Assembly: GCA_031363055.1 (NCBI GenBank)
Contig: JANLTP010000026.1
Span: 1 to 60,494, forward strand
Reading direction: 5' to 3'
Source of the DNA: JANLTP01 sp031363055
Lineage (GTDB): Bacteria > Pseudomonadota > Gammaproteobacteria > Burkholderiales > Burkholderiaceae_E
DNA length: 60,494 bases
The translations under genes and the position numbers were made by a program. Below, piece after piece: positions 8,530-16,464 of this stretch (position 1 is the stretch's first letter; every line of letters starts with the position of its first letter). The notes beneath the pieces are model-generated. The model saw only the letters and a program-made list of their open reading frames with translations, did no database searches and was not told where the DNA came from.

Positions 8530-11412
8530 ATGAGTGTCGAACTTCCCGCACAGGAGATCTGCCAGGACGTACTGCTAGAGAAGTACGCGCGCGGTGACGA
8601 ACATAACGTCGAAGGTGTTCGACGCCGAGTGGCGCGTGCGCTGGCGGCGGTCGAACCAGTGGCGGCTCGGGCACACTGGGAGCAAGTTTTTTATCAGGCC
8701 CAAGTCGATGGTTTCATTGCCGGCGGACGCATCAATTCAGCGGCTGGCACCGATCTGAAAGCAACGTTGATCAACTGTTTTGTGCAGCCGATCGATGATT
8801 GCATCACTGGCCATGATGGCCGCATCGGCATCTATGATGCGCTCAGTCAAGCGGCCGAGACGATGCGGCGCGGCGGCGGCGTTGGCTATGACTTCTCGCC
8901 GATTCGACCGCGCGGCGCGCTAGTACGCGGCACCAACAGCCGCGCCAGTGGACCGCTATCGTATATGGCCGTGTTCGACAAGTCATGCGAGACCGTCGAA
9001 TCGGCCGGTGCCCGGCGCGGTGCGCAAATGGGCGTACTGCGCTGCGATCATCCCGAAATCGAAGCGTTCATTCATGCCAAGGATCAAGGGGCGCTGCGCA
9101 ATTTCAATCTTTCGATCGCCTGTACCGACGCCTTCATGCGCGCAGTCGTCGCCGATGCGCCGTGGCAGCTCGTTCACGCCGCCGAACCGGGCGCCGAGGC
9201 GATCGTGGCCGGGGCAGCGCAACGCGCTGACGGCCATTGGATTTATCAGCGCGTGCAGGCCCGTTCGTTGTGGGCGCAGATCATGGCGAGCACCTATGAT
9301 CATGCCGAGCCCGGGGTCCTGTTCATCGACGCCATCAATCGCGATAACAACCTGTCGTATTGCGAAACCATCGCCTGCACCAACCCCTGCGGTGAGGAGC
9401 CGCTGCCGCCTTATGGATGTTGCGATCTCGGTAGTCTCGATCTGACCCGTTTCGTGCGTCAGCCGTTTTGCGCGCAGGCGAGCCTGGATATCGAAGCCCT
9501 GCAACGGGTCGCCGGCATCGCAGTGCGCATGCTCGATAACGTGCTTGATGCGACTGCCTGGCCATTGCCTCAGCAACAGGCTGAAGCGCATGCCAAGCGC
9601 CGCATCGGACTTGGATTCACGGGTTTGGGCGACTGCCTGATCATGCTTGGCCTGCGCTACGACTCGCCGGCCGGCCGCGAGTTGGCCGCGCAGGCCGCGT
9701 GCGCGATGCGTGATGCGGCTTATTCGATGTCGGTCGCGCTGGCCGTCGAAAAAGGGGCGTTCCCAGCGCTTCAGGTCGAACGTTATCTGGCGGCGCCGTC
9801 GTTCGCGTCGCGGCTGCCCGAGGCGCTGCAAAAAAGCATTCGAGAACAGGGAATCCGCAACAGTCATCTGTTGGCAATTGCTCCAACGGGGACCATCTCG
9901 CTGGCGTTTGCCGATAACGCTTCGAATGGCATCGAGCCGCCGTTTGCCTGGTTCTATTTGCGCAAGAAACGGATGCCGGACGACAGCATCCGTACTTATC
10001 GCGTCGAAGATCCGGCGTATCGACAATATCGGCATCGGTTCGCCGACGGCGCGGAGTCGCCGGTGCTGCCCGCGTATTTTGTGACCGCGCTCGAGATGCC
10101 GGCGCTCGATCACATGCGCATGAGTGCGGCCGTGCAACCGTTCGTCGATACCGCCATCAGCAAGACCGTCAATGTGCCTGAGAATTATCCGTTTGCCGAT
10201 TTCGAGAAGCTCTATCTCGAAGCCTGGCGCGCGGGACTGAAGGGCATCACCACCTATCGCCCGAACTCGGTACTGGGATCGGTGCTCGAAACGCTATCGA
10301 CGCCACTCAAACCAGGCGTCAGGGAAGACTTTGACTTCTCGGACGCGGATCGGCGACTGGTGCTGGATCGCGCCCCGAGCCCGCCGCTGGCGAGCTTGCG
10401 CTGGCCAGGTCGGCCGGTACTGCCGAACGGCAATCCGGCCTGGACCTATACGGTCGAACATCCGTTGGGCGGGTTCGCGATTTTCGTCGGACAGACTGAA
10501 AATGAAGCGCGTGCCTATCCGTTCGAGGTTTGGGTCAATGGCAGCGAACAGCCGCGCGGTCTCGGTGCGGTGGCGAAGACCTTGTCAATGGACATGCGCG
10601 CCGAAGACCGCAAGTGGCTGGATCGCAAACTGGCGGCGCTTGAGAAAGCCAGCGGCGACGATCACTTCGAGTTGCCGATGCCGCCCAACGGCCAAAAGAT
10701 GCTGATGCCCAGCCTGGTGGCGGGCTTTGCCAAACTGGTTCGTTATCGTTGCGAAGAACTCGGTGCGTTCGACGCTGATGCGACCTCCGGCACCCCGGTC
10801 GTCGACGCGTTATTCTCGGCGCGCGAGCCGAAAGCAGGAACCGATGGCACGCTGAGTTGGACGGTCGATGTGCTGAATGCCAACACCGGCGATGACTTCG
10901 TGCTGTTCCTCAAAGAGTTGGTCATGCCGGGCGGGCAACGCCGGCCATACTCACTTTGGCTATCCGGCGAGTATCCGAGGGTACTGGACGGCTTGTGCAA
11001 ATTGCTGAGCCTCGATATGCGTGTCATGGATGTCGCCTGGATCGGCATGAAGCTGCGCAAGTTGTTGAGCTATAGCGAAGTCGGCGGCGCTTTTCTGGCA
11101 CGGACACCCGGCAGCATCAAGTCGCAACTCTGGCCGTCGACCGTTGCCTATATCGCGCGTCTGACCCTGCATCGTTATGCCATGCTCGGATTGCTCGACG
11201 AGTCAGGGTATCCGATCGCCGAAGTCGGCATCCTGGATGTTCCGCATGCAGAAACCGGATCGGGTGCCAGCAGCGGTACCGGTGTCGGATCTGGAGCCGG
11301 CATGTCAATCCTGGCGGGCCGTCGCTGTGGCGAATGCGGTAATCGTGCGTTGATCCGCAAAGACGGTTGTGAGTTCTGCACCGCCTGTGGGCATATCGGG
11401 GCTTGCGGTTAG
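8530..11412 (+). CDS. nrdJ: adenosylcobalamin-dependent (class II) ribonucleotide reductase
   Basis: Reduces ribonucleotides to deoxyribonucleotides using a cobalamin-derived thiyl radical, independent of oxygen. 960 residues from the ATG at 8530. Visible motifs: GGVGYDFSPIRPRG, the active-site NPCGE (C287), RRIGLGFTGLGDCLIMLG, and APTGTISLAFADNASNGIEP. After about residue 590 come two related modules: one around TYTVEHPLGGFAIFVGQ to AKTLSMDMR, another around SWTVDVLNANTGDDFVLF to CKLLSLDMR, which look like a duplicated TSCPD-type domain. The end carries paired CxxC motifs (CGEC and CTAC), expected for redox relay to thioredoxin. No cobalamin riboswitch fits in the 38-nt gap upstream. Confidence 0.93.
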   Translation: MSVELPAQEICQDVLLEKYARGDEHNVEGVRRRVARALAAVEPVAARAHWEQVFYQAQVDGFIAGGRINSAAGTDLKATLINCFVQPIDDCITGHDGRIGIYDALSQAAETMRRGGGVGYDFSPIRPRGALVRGTNSRASGPLSYMAVFDKSCETVESAGARRGAQMGVLRCDHPEIEAFIHAKDQGALRNFNLSIACTDAFMRAVVADAPWQLVHAAEPGAEAIVAGAAQRADGHWIYQRVQARSLWAQIMASTYDHAEPGVLFIDAINRDNNLSYCETIACTNPCGEEPLPPYGCCDLGSLDLTRFVRQPFCAQASLDIEALQRVAGIAVRMLDNVLDATAWPLPQQQAEAHAKRRIGLGFTGLGDCLIMLGLRYDSPAGRELAAQAACAMRDAAYSMSVALAVEKGAFPALQVERYLAAPSFASRLPEALQKSIREQGIRNSHLLAIAPTGTISLAFADNASNGIEPPFAWFYLRKKRMPDDSIRTYRVEDPAYRQYRHRFADGAESPVLPAYFVTALEMPALDHMRMSAAVQPFVDTAISKTVNVPENYPFADFEKLYLEAWRAGLKGITTYRPNSVLGSVLETLSTPLKPGVREDFDFSDADRRLVLDRAPSPPLASLRWPGRPVLPNGNPAWTYTVEHPLGGFAIFVGQTENEARAYPFEVWVNGSEQPRGLGAVAKTLSMDMRAEDRKWLDRKLAALEKASGDDHFELPMPPNGQKMLMPSLVAGFAKLVRYRCEELGAFDADATSGTPVVDALFSAREPKAGTDGTLSWTVDVLNANTGDDFVLFLKELVMPGGQRRPYSLWLSGEYPRVLDGLCKLLSLDMRVMDVAWIGMKLRKLLSYSEVGGAFLARTPGSIKSQLWPSTVAYIARLTLHRYAMLGLLDESGYPIAEVGILDVPHAETGSGASSGTGVGSGAGMSILAGRRCGECGNRALIRKDGCEFCTACGHIGACG

Positions 11413-11455
11413 CGTTAATCACGCTGCATTCGATCAACACTACCTTAAGCTAGGC

Positions 11456-12670
11456 TCAGGCATCGCCCCAGACCTCGCGCGCGATGCCGACAATAAACTC
11501 AAGCTTGCGCCACTGATCGTCCTCTGAGAGCCGGTTGCCATGGTGGGTTGACGAGAAGCCACACTGCGGCGACAGCGCCAGCCGTTCCAGCGGCACGGTC
11601 TGTGCGGCCAGATCGATGCGACGCAAAATCGTGTCTCGGCTTTCGAGCTCGCCAACCTTGGTGGTGACCAGACCCAGCACCACTTGCTTGTCCGGCGGCA
11701 GTAGTCGCAGCACGTCGAAGCTGCCAGCGCGCTCGGAATCGAATTCCATGAAGTAGGCATCGACATCGGTCGAAAACATCGATTGCATGATCGCGCCTTC
11801 GTACGGCGATTCACTAACCCAGGTCGACTTGAAATTGCCCCGGCAGGTGTGCATGGTCACCGTCATGTCGGCCGGCCTGCCGCGAACCGCCAGGTTGACG
11901 GCATTCGCATAGGTTCGGTGCAAGGTCGCCGGATCATCGCCGTTGGCGCGAATCATCGCCTGCACCTTGTTGTCGGCCAGATAAGAAAACGTGACATCGT
12001 CGATTTGCAGATAGCGACAACCGGCCGCGTACAGATCGGCAATCGCGCGCCGATAGGCCGCCCCGAGGTCGTCCCAATACTGCGCTGGATCGGGGTAGAT
12101 CTGCGCCGGTATGCCCCTGCTGCCACCGCGCAGATGAGCCATGGCTGGCGAGGGCAGCGTGAACTTGGCCAGCGATCCAGAGGACTCGGCAAGCTTCGAT
12201 TTCAAGAACTCGAAGTGACTGAGCATATGCGGTTTGCTGAGCCGGATTGGGCCGCTGACGTAAGGCGTCGGCGGAATTTCTTCCTCGGCCTTGAAGTTCA
12301 TGGCCCGCGAATCGCGCATCTGGATACCGTCGAGCCCGGCCAGAAAGTCCAGATGCCACCAGTCTCGCCGCATTTCGCCATCAGTGATCGACTTCAGGCC
12401 AACCGCCTGCTGTCGGGCAATGGCGGCACTGATCTGCTGATCCTCAACCGCGCGTAGTTGCTCGGCCGACAGGGTGCTGGCCCTGAATGCGGCGCGCGCC
12501 TCGCGCAGCGCTGCTGGGCGCAACAGGCTGCCGACGTGATCGGCGCGAAACGGCGGCCTCTGGGGTCGCTGGCCTGGCGTCCCGAGGCTGGGCGTCACCT
12601 GCTTATGCGTCCCCTGCTTGTCCGTCCCTTGCTTGTCCGTCCCCTGGCTCTGAATCTTGTCGGTCGTCAT
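11456..12670 (-). CDS. MetE C-terminal-domain-like methyltransferase (YxjG-type, zinc-dependent)
   Basis: 404 residues, corresponding to the catalytic half only of cobalamin-independent methionine synthase. Motifs: RADHVGSLLRP, SITDGEMRRDWWH, CRYLQIDDVTFSYL, the zinc ligands in MHTCRGN and the second cysteine in SPQCGFSS. Small stand-alone proteins of this type transfer methyl groups to homocysteine from an uncertain donor, or act in other methyl transfers. The first 34 residues are a repeated GTDKQ-like tail that precedes the conserved domain; a GGGAG site 6 nt before the ATG supports keeping it. It converges on nrdJ, with no clear terminator in the 43 bases between. Confidence 0.85.
   Translation of the reverse strand: MTTDKIQSQGTDKQGTDKQGTHKQVTPSLGTPGQRPQRPPFRADHVGSLLRPAALREARAAFRASTLSAEQLRAVEDQQISAAIARQQAVGLKSITDGEMRRDWWHLDFLAGLDGIQMRDSRAMNFKAEEEIPPTPYVSGPIRLSKPHMLSHFEFLKSKLAESSGSLAKFTLPSPAMAHLRGGSRGIPAQIYPDPAQYWDDLGAAYRRAIADLYAAGCRYLQIDDVTFSYLADNKVQAMIRANGDDPATLHRTYANAVNLAVRGRPADMTVTMHTCRGNFKSTWVSESPYEGAIMQSMFSTDVDAYFMEFDSERAGSFDVLRLLPPDKQVVLGLVTTKVGELESRDTILRRIDLAAQTVPLERLALSPQCGFSSTHHGNRLSEDDQWRKLEFIVGIAREVWGDA
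12569..12643 (-). repeat. in-frame 15-bp tandem repeat at the N-terminus of the MetE-like gene
   Basis: Five 15-bp units encode GTDKQ, GTDKQ, GTHKQ, VTPSL and GTPGQ; the first three are nearly identical, the last two diverged. They form a hydrophilic N-terminal tail just after the start codon. Confidence 0.85.
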
Positions 12671-12712
12671 GTTGCACTCCCGGATCGGTAGTGAGAAGTT
12701 TCACGCTGATCA

Positions 12713-12753
12713 CAAAAACAAAAACGGGTTAGTGACTGTGCTGTCACTAACCC
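12713..12753 (-). terminator. intrinsic terminator of tRNA-Arg
   Basis: Perfect 11-bp inverted repeat GGGTTAGTGAC / GTCACTAACCC (12726-12736 and 12743-12753) with a 6-nt loop. Read on the minus strand it is followed by GTTTTTGTTTTTG. It lies just behind the CCA end of the tRNA. Confidence 0.93.
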
Positions 12754-12763
12754 GCGTCAAAAA

Positions 12764-12840
12764 TGGCGCGCCCGGCAGGATTCGAACCCACGACCCCTTG
12801 GTTCGTAGCCAAGTACTCTATCCAACTGAGCTACGGGCGC
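12764..12840 (-). tRNA. tRNA-Arg (anticodon ACG)
   Basis: 77-nt cloverleaf on the minus strand. Acceptor stem GCGCCCG / CGGGCGC, discriminator G and encoded CCA (12764-12766). Anticodon stem CTTGG / CCAAG with loop CTACGAA, giving anticodon ACG, which is read as ICG. T arm GTGGGTTCGAATCC. It is followed by a strong terminator and is probably a single-gene transcript. Confidence 0.97.
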
Positions 12841-12852
12841 TCTAAAGAAGAA

Positions 12853-12858
12853 AGTATA
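12853..12858 (-). promoter_or_regulatory. candidate -10 element for tRNA-Arg
   Basis: On the minus strand TATACT ends 12 nt before the mature tRNA 5' end, a good -10 position. The -35 region at 17-bp spacing (TTCTTC) is poor, so the promoter is only a candidate. Confidence 0.45.
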
Positions 12859-12910
12859 CAACAGTCAGGTTTGTCGAAGAAGGCCGTTGCGGGCAAATTC
12901 ACCAGCAAAT

Positions 12911-13549
12911 TCATGCACCTTCGCGCGGAATCTCAGGCGCTTGCAGCGCGATTTTCATCAGATCGGCCATCGATCGGGCGTTCAGCTTGTCCATGATGTT
13001 GGCGCGGTGGGCTTCGACGGTTTTGATGCTGATCGTCAGGTCATCGGCGATCTGTTTGTTGAGCCGTCCGGCCACGATCAGATCGAGCACCTGCCGTTCG
13101 CGACCGGTGAGGCGTTCAAGCCGCGTATTGACGGTCGTTCGCAAGTCCTGGGCCGCCTGCTTGGCTTCGGCACGGTCCAGACATTGCCGAACCAGTTTGC
13201 ACATCTGTGTGTCGTTAAACGGTTTCTCCAGGAAGTCGACAGCGCCGCTTTTCATGCGGGCAACCGCCATCGGCACATCGCCGTGACCAGTGATAAACAA
13301 CACCGGGGTGTCGAGTTCGCGCCGCAGCAATTCGTCATGCAGCTCGATTCCGCCCATGCCGGGCATGCGCACATCGAGCACGATGCAGCCGAGATCCTCG
13401 AGCGGCAGGGCGGCCAGAAATTCATCGGCCGTGGCGAACGCCCGGGCCTGAAAACCGTTCGCTTCGAGCAACCAACGCATCGAGTCTCTGACCGGCTCAT
13501 CATCATCGACCAGCGCGACCCACAATGCTTTTCTCTGCAAGGATTCCAT
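12911..13549 (-). CDS. FixJ-family response regulator (receiver + LuxR-type HTH)
   Basis: 212 residues. Receiver domain about 8-125 with the acidic pair in LVDDDE, phosphoacceptor D59 (VLDVRMPGMGG), a conserved T in ITGHGD and K in LEKPF. A LuxR/FixJ helix-turn-helix occupies about 145-205 (LTGRERQVLDLIVAGRLNKQIADDL, TVEAHRANIMDKL). It starts 9 nt downstream of the sensor kinase stop and is surely its partner. The pair diverges from the pyruvate dehydrogenase operon, which makes that operon, or the nearby TRAP transporter, the likely target. The last residues just before the tRNA are an ordinary tail. Confidence 0.93.
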   Translation of the reverse strand: MESLQRKALWVALVDDDEPVRDSMRWLLEANGFQARAFATADEFLAALPLEDLGCIVLDVRMPGMGGIELHDELLRRELDTPVLFITGHGDVPMAVARMKSGAVDFLEKPFNDTQMCKLVRQCLDRAEAKQAAQDLRTTVNTRLERLTGRERQVLDLIVAGRLNKQIADDLTISIKTVEAHRANIMDKLNARSMADLMKIALQAPEIPREGA

Positions 13550-13558
13550 TTTTACAAA

Positions 13559-16270
13559 CTAGGCGGCCTGCGCAACCGGGACTGCGCTATTGATGGGAAT
13601 GGAGAACCGGAACGTACATCCGCCGGTTGGGTTGTTCTCGACCCAAAGCCGACCCCGGTGCGCCTCGATGATCGAGCGACAAATATTCAGACCCATGCCC
13701 ATGCCATCAGCTTTGGTCGTGAAGAACGGCTCGAATAACTTGTCGTGAATTTCCTGGGCGATGCCGGGTCCGGTATCGATGATGGCAAACTCGATCTGGC
13801 CGGCGCGCTGAACGACACCGAGGACCAACTCGCGTTGCGTGCTCTCGCGCATAGCGTCTGTGGCGTTTTTCAGCAGATTAAGCAATACCTGTTCGATCAG
13901 TACCGGATCGGCCTGTACAACCGGTAAATTCGGTGCAAGGTCCAGCCTCAGGCGCACGCCTTGCCGGGACGTTTCAATCTCGGACAGGCCAACGGCGTCG
14001 GCCACGATGTTGGCAATCAAGCAATTCTGGTGTTCCGGTTCGCTGCGCTTTACAAAGTCGCGAATTCGTCGAATCACTCGGCCAGCGCGCTCTGCCTGTG
14101 CCGCCGTCTTGCCGAGCGCGTCGAGCAACTCGTCGCTGTTCAGCGTCTGCTGGTTGGCCACTCGGGTACGAATCCGGGCTGACAGTCCCATGCAATAGTT
14201 GGCGATCGCCGTCAGCGGTTGATTCAGTTCGTGAGCCAAAGAGGACGCCATTTCACCCATGCTGATCAGGCGCGAGTTGCCCTCGAATTTTTCGGCTTGG
14301 ACCCTTTGCCATTGTTCGGCTTCGCGCCGACGCGTGATATCGGTGGCGACCGCGATTCGAACCCACTGACCGTCGACCCAGCGAATCGAGCGCGAGCGAA
14401 TTTCGAACCATCGGTCAATACTGGCGACATAACTTTCGACGGTGGAATCGCCGCTCGATGAGCTACCAATCCATGCTCGATGACCGACTTCGCTATCGCC
14501 AAACAAGCCGCGATAAAAGCGGTTCGCAAACAGCAGCGGCTCACTCGATGGCGTTGCCGCGTCGACCGGATTCAAGGCCTTTGCCTTGCTGTTGAAGGGT
14601 GCCACCGAGACGGCCGCATCGAGTTCGTCGAGCACCGTAATGAATTGCTGCTGCGCCGCCGCCAGTTGTTCGCGAACGCGGTTCGGCTCGGTAATATCGG
14701 TCATGGAGGTCATCCAGCCGGACTGTTGCCCGTGCTCATTGATCAGGGCCGAGACGTACAGCCGCGCGTCGAGCATGCTGCCATCCTTGCGCTGCACCTT
14801 GACTTGCAGACCGGCGGGCGGAGCCTGGCCCGCCAGGATCTGGTCGAGATGGCCTTGATGTTCGGCCAGTGCGTCCTGCGGCCAGTACGGAAACGGCGGG
14901 CCGTGGTTCAGCAATTCCGCTTCTTCAAAACCGAGCATCTGGCAAAACGCCCGATTGACATAAGTTATGTGGCCATTCATGTCGAGCGCGCGCATGCCGG
15001 TGGCGATCGAGGTTTCCATCGCCCGCCGAAACGCAGACTCGGCATGCAGCGCCGCTTCGGCCTGCTTGCGCTCGGTGGTGTCGTGCGCCACCGCATAGAG
15101 CGTCTGGTTGCGAAGCTCGCCGTCGCCGCGAATCGACCAGCGCAGCCAGCGCTGATCATCGCGGCCTTGAAATCGGGCTTCAAACTGGATCGACGGACTA
15201 TGCTTGTCGCTGATCGAAAGTTGGGTCAGCGATTCGCCGACTTTTGCGCGATCCAGCGGATGCGCCAAGCTTGGCAGGCTGGTGACCTTGTCATGATCCG
15301 GAAAAAGCGCCTGGAACGCCGGATTGACCCGCTGCAGGCGGCCGTCGCGAGACATGATCGCCATCGGATCGACCGACAGCGTAAACAGCCGGTCGCGTTC
15401 AACTTCGGCAGCCATCCGTCGACGGGCATGTCGCCAGAGCAAGGCCAGGCTAATGATACTGGCCGAGCCCAGTCCAATTACCGCCGCCAACAGCGTACGA
15501 TCGATGACTCGGGCTTGTGAACCGAACACGTAGGCACGCAACCGGATGCCGTAGCCGGGCGGATCGAGTGGCAGCTCGTAGCTCGAATTGGCGTCGTGAA
15601 TATGGCGAGGCGAACTGCTGACCAGCAGGTTGCCGCCCTGATCAACGATCATGAGCTGATAGCGTTCGCGCACCTCCTTGGGTAGCGAATAATTCAGTGC
15701 GCGATTCAGCGACGTGGCGGCGATTACCGTACCCTCGAACACGCCATTTCGAATAACCGGCGCATGCAACTCGACCACCACCTCGTTGTCATCGCTGACA
15801 AAGGGTGGTGAGAAGACCGGATGTTTGCCCGATCGGGCGCCCGAGAAGGCGATAAAGCCGGCCGAGTCGTCGATCGGGTTACCGGCGATGCGCGCTTGAA
15901 CCTGGCCCATGCGGCGTGACGACAGGACCCACTTCACCACTTGACGCTCATCGAGCACCGCCAGATACACAATGTCTGGGTTTCGCTCCAGAAATTCGCG
16001 CACATCCGGCGAGTTCTCGGCCGGGCGCTCAAGCAACTGTGCCCAGGACGGCGCCAGGGTCATCAGACGATCCTGGTCCTCGCGCCACTTCAGTCGCATT
16101 GATTGTTGCGCCCATTCGATGTCGCGATACAGACCCTGCTGCTGGTGCCGGGCTTCGATGATCTGCAGGTACCAGAAAAAGCCGATCATGGCGGCCAGAA
16201 AGAGGCTCAAACCAAACGCATGCGTCAGGTTGAACCACTTGATTGCACGCACCTCGTGAATTGAGTCCAT
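13559..16270 (-). CDS. membrane PAS-domain sensor histidine kinase (FixL/DctB-like layout)
   Basis: 903 residues. Two membrane segments (about 17-37 and 259-278) enclose a periplasmic sensor of about 220 residues, reminiscent of the double-Cache domains of DctB-type kinases. Then come a PAS domain (about 290-405), a second PAS (about 410-530, with NRAFCQMLGFEEAELL and KVQRKDGSMLDARLYVSAL), and a third, weaker PAS-like region (about 545-650). The H-box is SLAHELNQPLTAIANY (H680), followed by a HATPase domain with DTGPGIAQEIHDKLFEPFFTTKADGMGMGLNI. I see no assured heme-binding PAS, so oxygen sensing as in FixL is not claimed. The extracellular domain would suit a small carboxylate ligand, fitting the neighbouring pyruvate genes. 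Confidence 0.92.
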   Translation of the reverse strand: MDSIHEVRAIKWFNLTHAFGLSLFLAAMIGFFWYLQIIEARHQQQGLYRDIEWAQQSMRLKWREDQDRLMTLAPSWAQLLERPAENSPDVREFLERNPDIVYLAVLDERQVVKWVLSSRRMGQVQARIAGNPIDDSAGFIAFSGARSGKHPVFSPPFVSDDNEVVVELHAPVIRNGVFEGTVIAATSLNRALNYSLPKEVRERYQLMIVDQGGNLLVSSSPRHIHDANSSYELPLDPPGYGIRLRAYVFGSQARVIDRTLLAAVIGLGSASIISLALLWRHARRRMAAEVERDRLFTLSVDPMAIMSRDGRLQRVNPAFQALFPDHDKVTSLPSLAHPLDRAKVGESLTQLSISDKHSPSIQFEARFQGRDDQRWLRWSIRGDGELRNQTLYAVAHDTTERKQAEAALHAESAFRRAMETSIATGMRALDMNGHITYVNRAFCQMLGFEEAELLNHGPPFPYWPQDALAEHQGHLDQILAGQAPPAGLQVKVQRKDGSMLDARLYVSALINEHGQQSGWMTSMTDITEPNRVREQLAAAQQQFITVLDELDAAVSVAPFNSKAKALNPVDAATPSSEPLLFANRFYRGLFGDSEVGHRAWIGSSSSGDSTVESYVASIDRWFEIRSRSIRWVDGQWVRIAVATDITRRREAEQWQRVQAEKFEGNSRLISMGEMASSLAHELNQPLTAIANYCMGLSARIRTRVANQQTLNSDELLDALGKTAAQAERAGRVIRRIRDFVKRSEPEHQNCLIANIVADAVGLSEIETSRQGVRLRLDLAPNLPVVQADPVLIEQVLLNLLKNATDAMRESTQRELVLGVVQRAGQIEFAIIDTGPGIAQEIHDKLFEPFFTTKADGMGMGLNICRSIIEAHRGRLWVENNPTGGCTFRFSIPINSAVPVAQAA

Positions 16271-16360
16271 GAATGAGTTTATTCGTTGGCCTCGAAGGCG
16301 TCCATCGGCCGCTTGGCGTAGGATCGAGGCTTGTTCTGATAAGTGAATTTTATCGAAAAA

Positions 16361-16398
16361 TTTTCATAATGTGAAAATCAAATGCTCATTGTGAAAAT
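16361..16398. promoter_or_regulatory. candidate operator pair between sensor kinase and aceE
   Basis: A perfect inverted repeat TTTTCA-taatg-TGAAAA spans 16361-16377. The half-site TGTGAAAAT (16370-16378) recurs at 16390-16398, exactly 20 bp further, next to the aceE -35 box. The spacing of two helical turns suggests cooperative binding by one regulator. It does not match the PdhR consensus. Both divergent genes could be controlled from here. Confidence 0.5.
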
Positions 16399-16403
16399 TT
16401 GGC

Positions 16404-16432
16404 TTGTCAAGTTTGCAGGCAGTTCATAAAAT
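16404..16432 (+). promoter_or_regulatory. sigma70 promoter of the aceE operon
   Basis: TTGTCA (16404-16409), 17-bp spacer, TAAAAT (16427-16432). The leader is about 25 nt and contains AGGAG ahead of the aceE ATG at 16465. Confidence 0.7.
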
Positions 16433-16464
16433 CGCAGCGCGTTTAAATAAAAACAGGAGACCTC

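Noticed and set aside
8983..10137. 384-codon open frame opposite nrdJ
   Set aside because: Antisense to conserved reductase motifs; translation looks like random shadow sequence.
14480..15520. 346-codon open frame opposite the sensor kinase
   Set aside because: Low-complexity, Arg/His/Gln-rich translation antisense to the PAS region; no ribosome site.
12911..16270. Calling the pair true FixL/FixJ for oxygen control of nitrogen fixation
   Set aside because: The kinase has a periplasmic sensor and no assured heme PAS, and there are no nif or fix genes nearby; only the family resemblance is kept.
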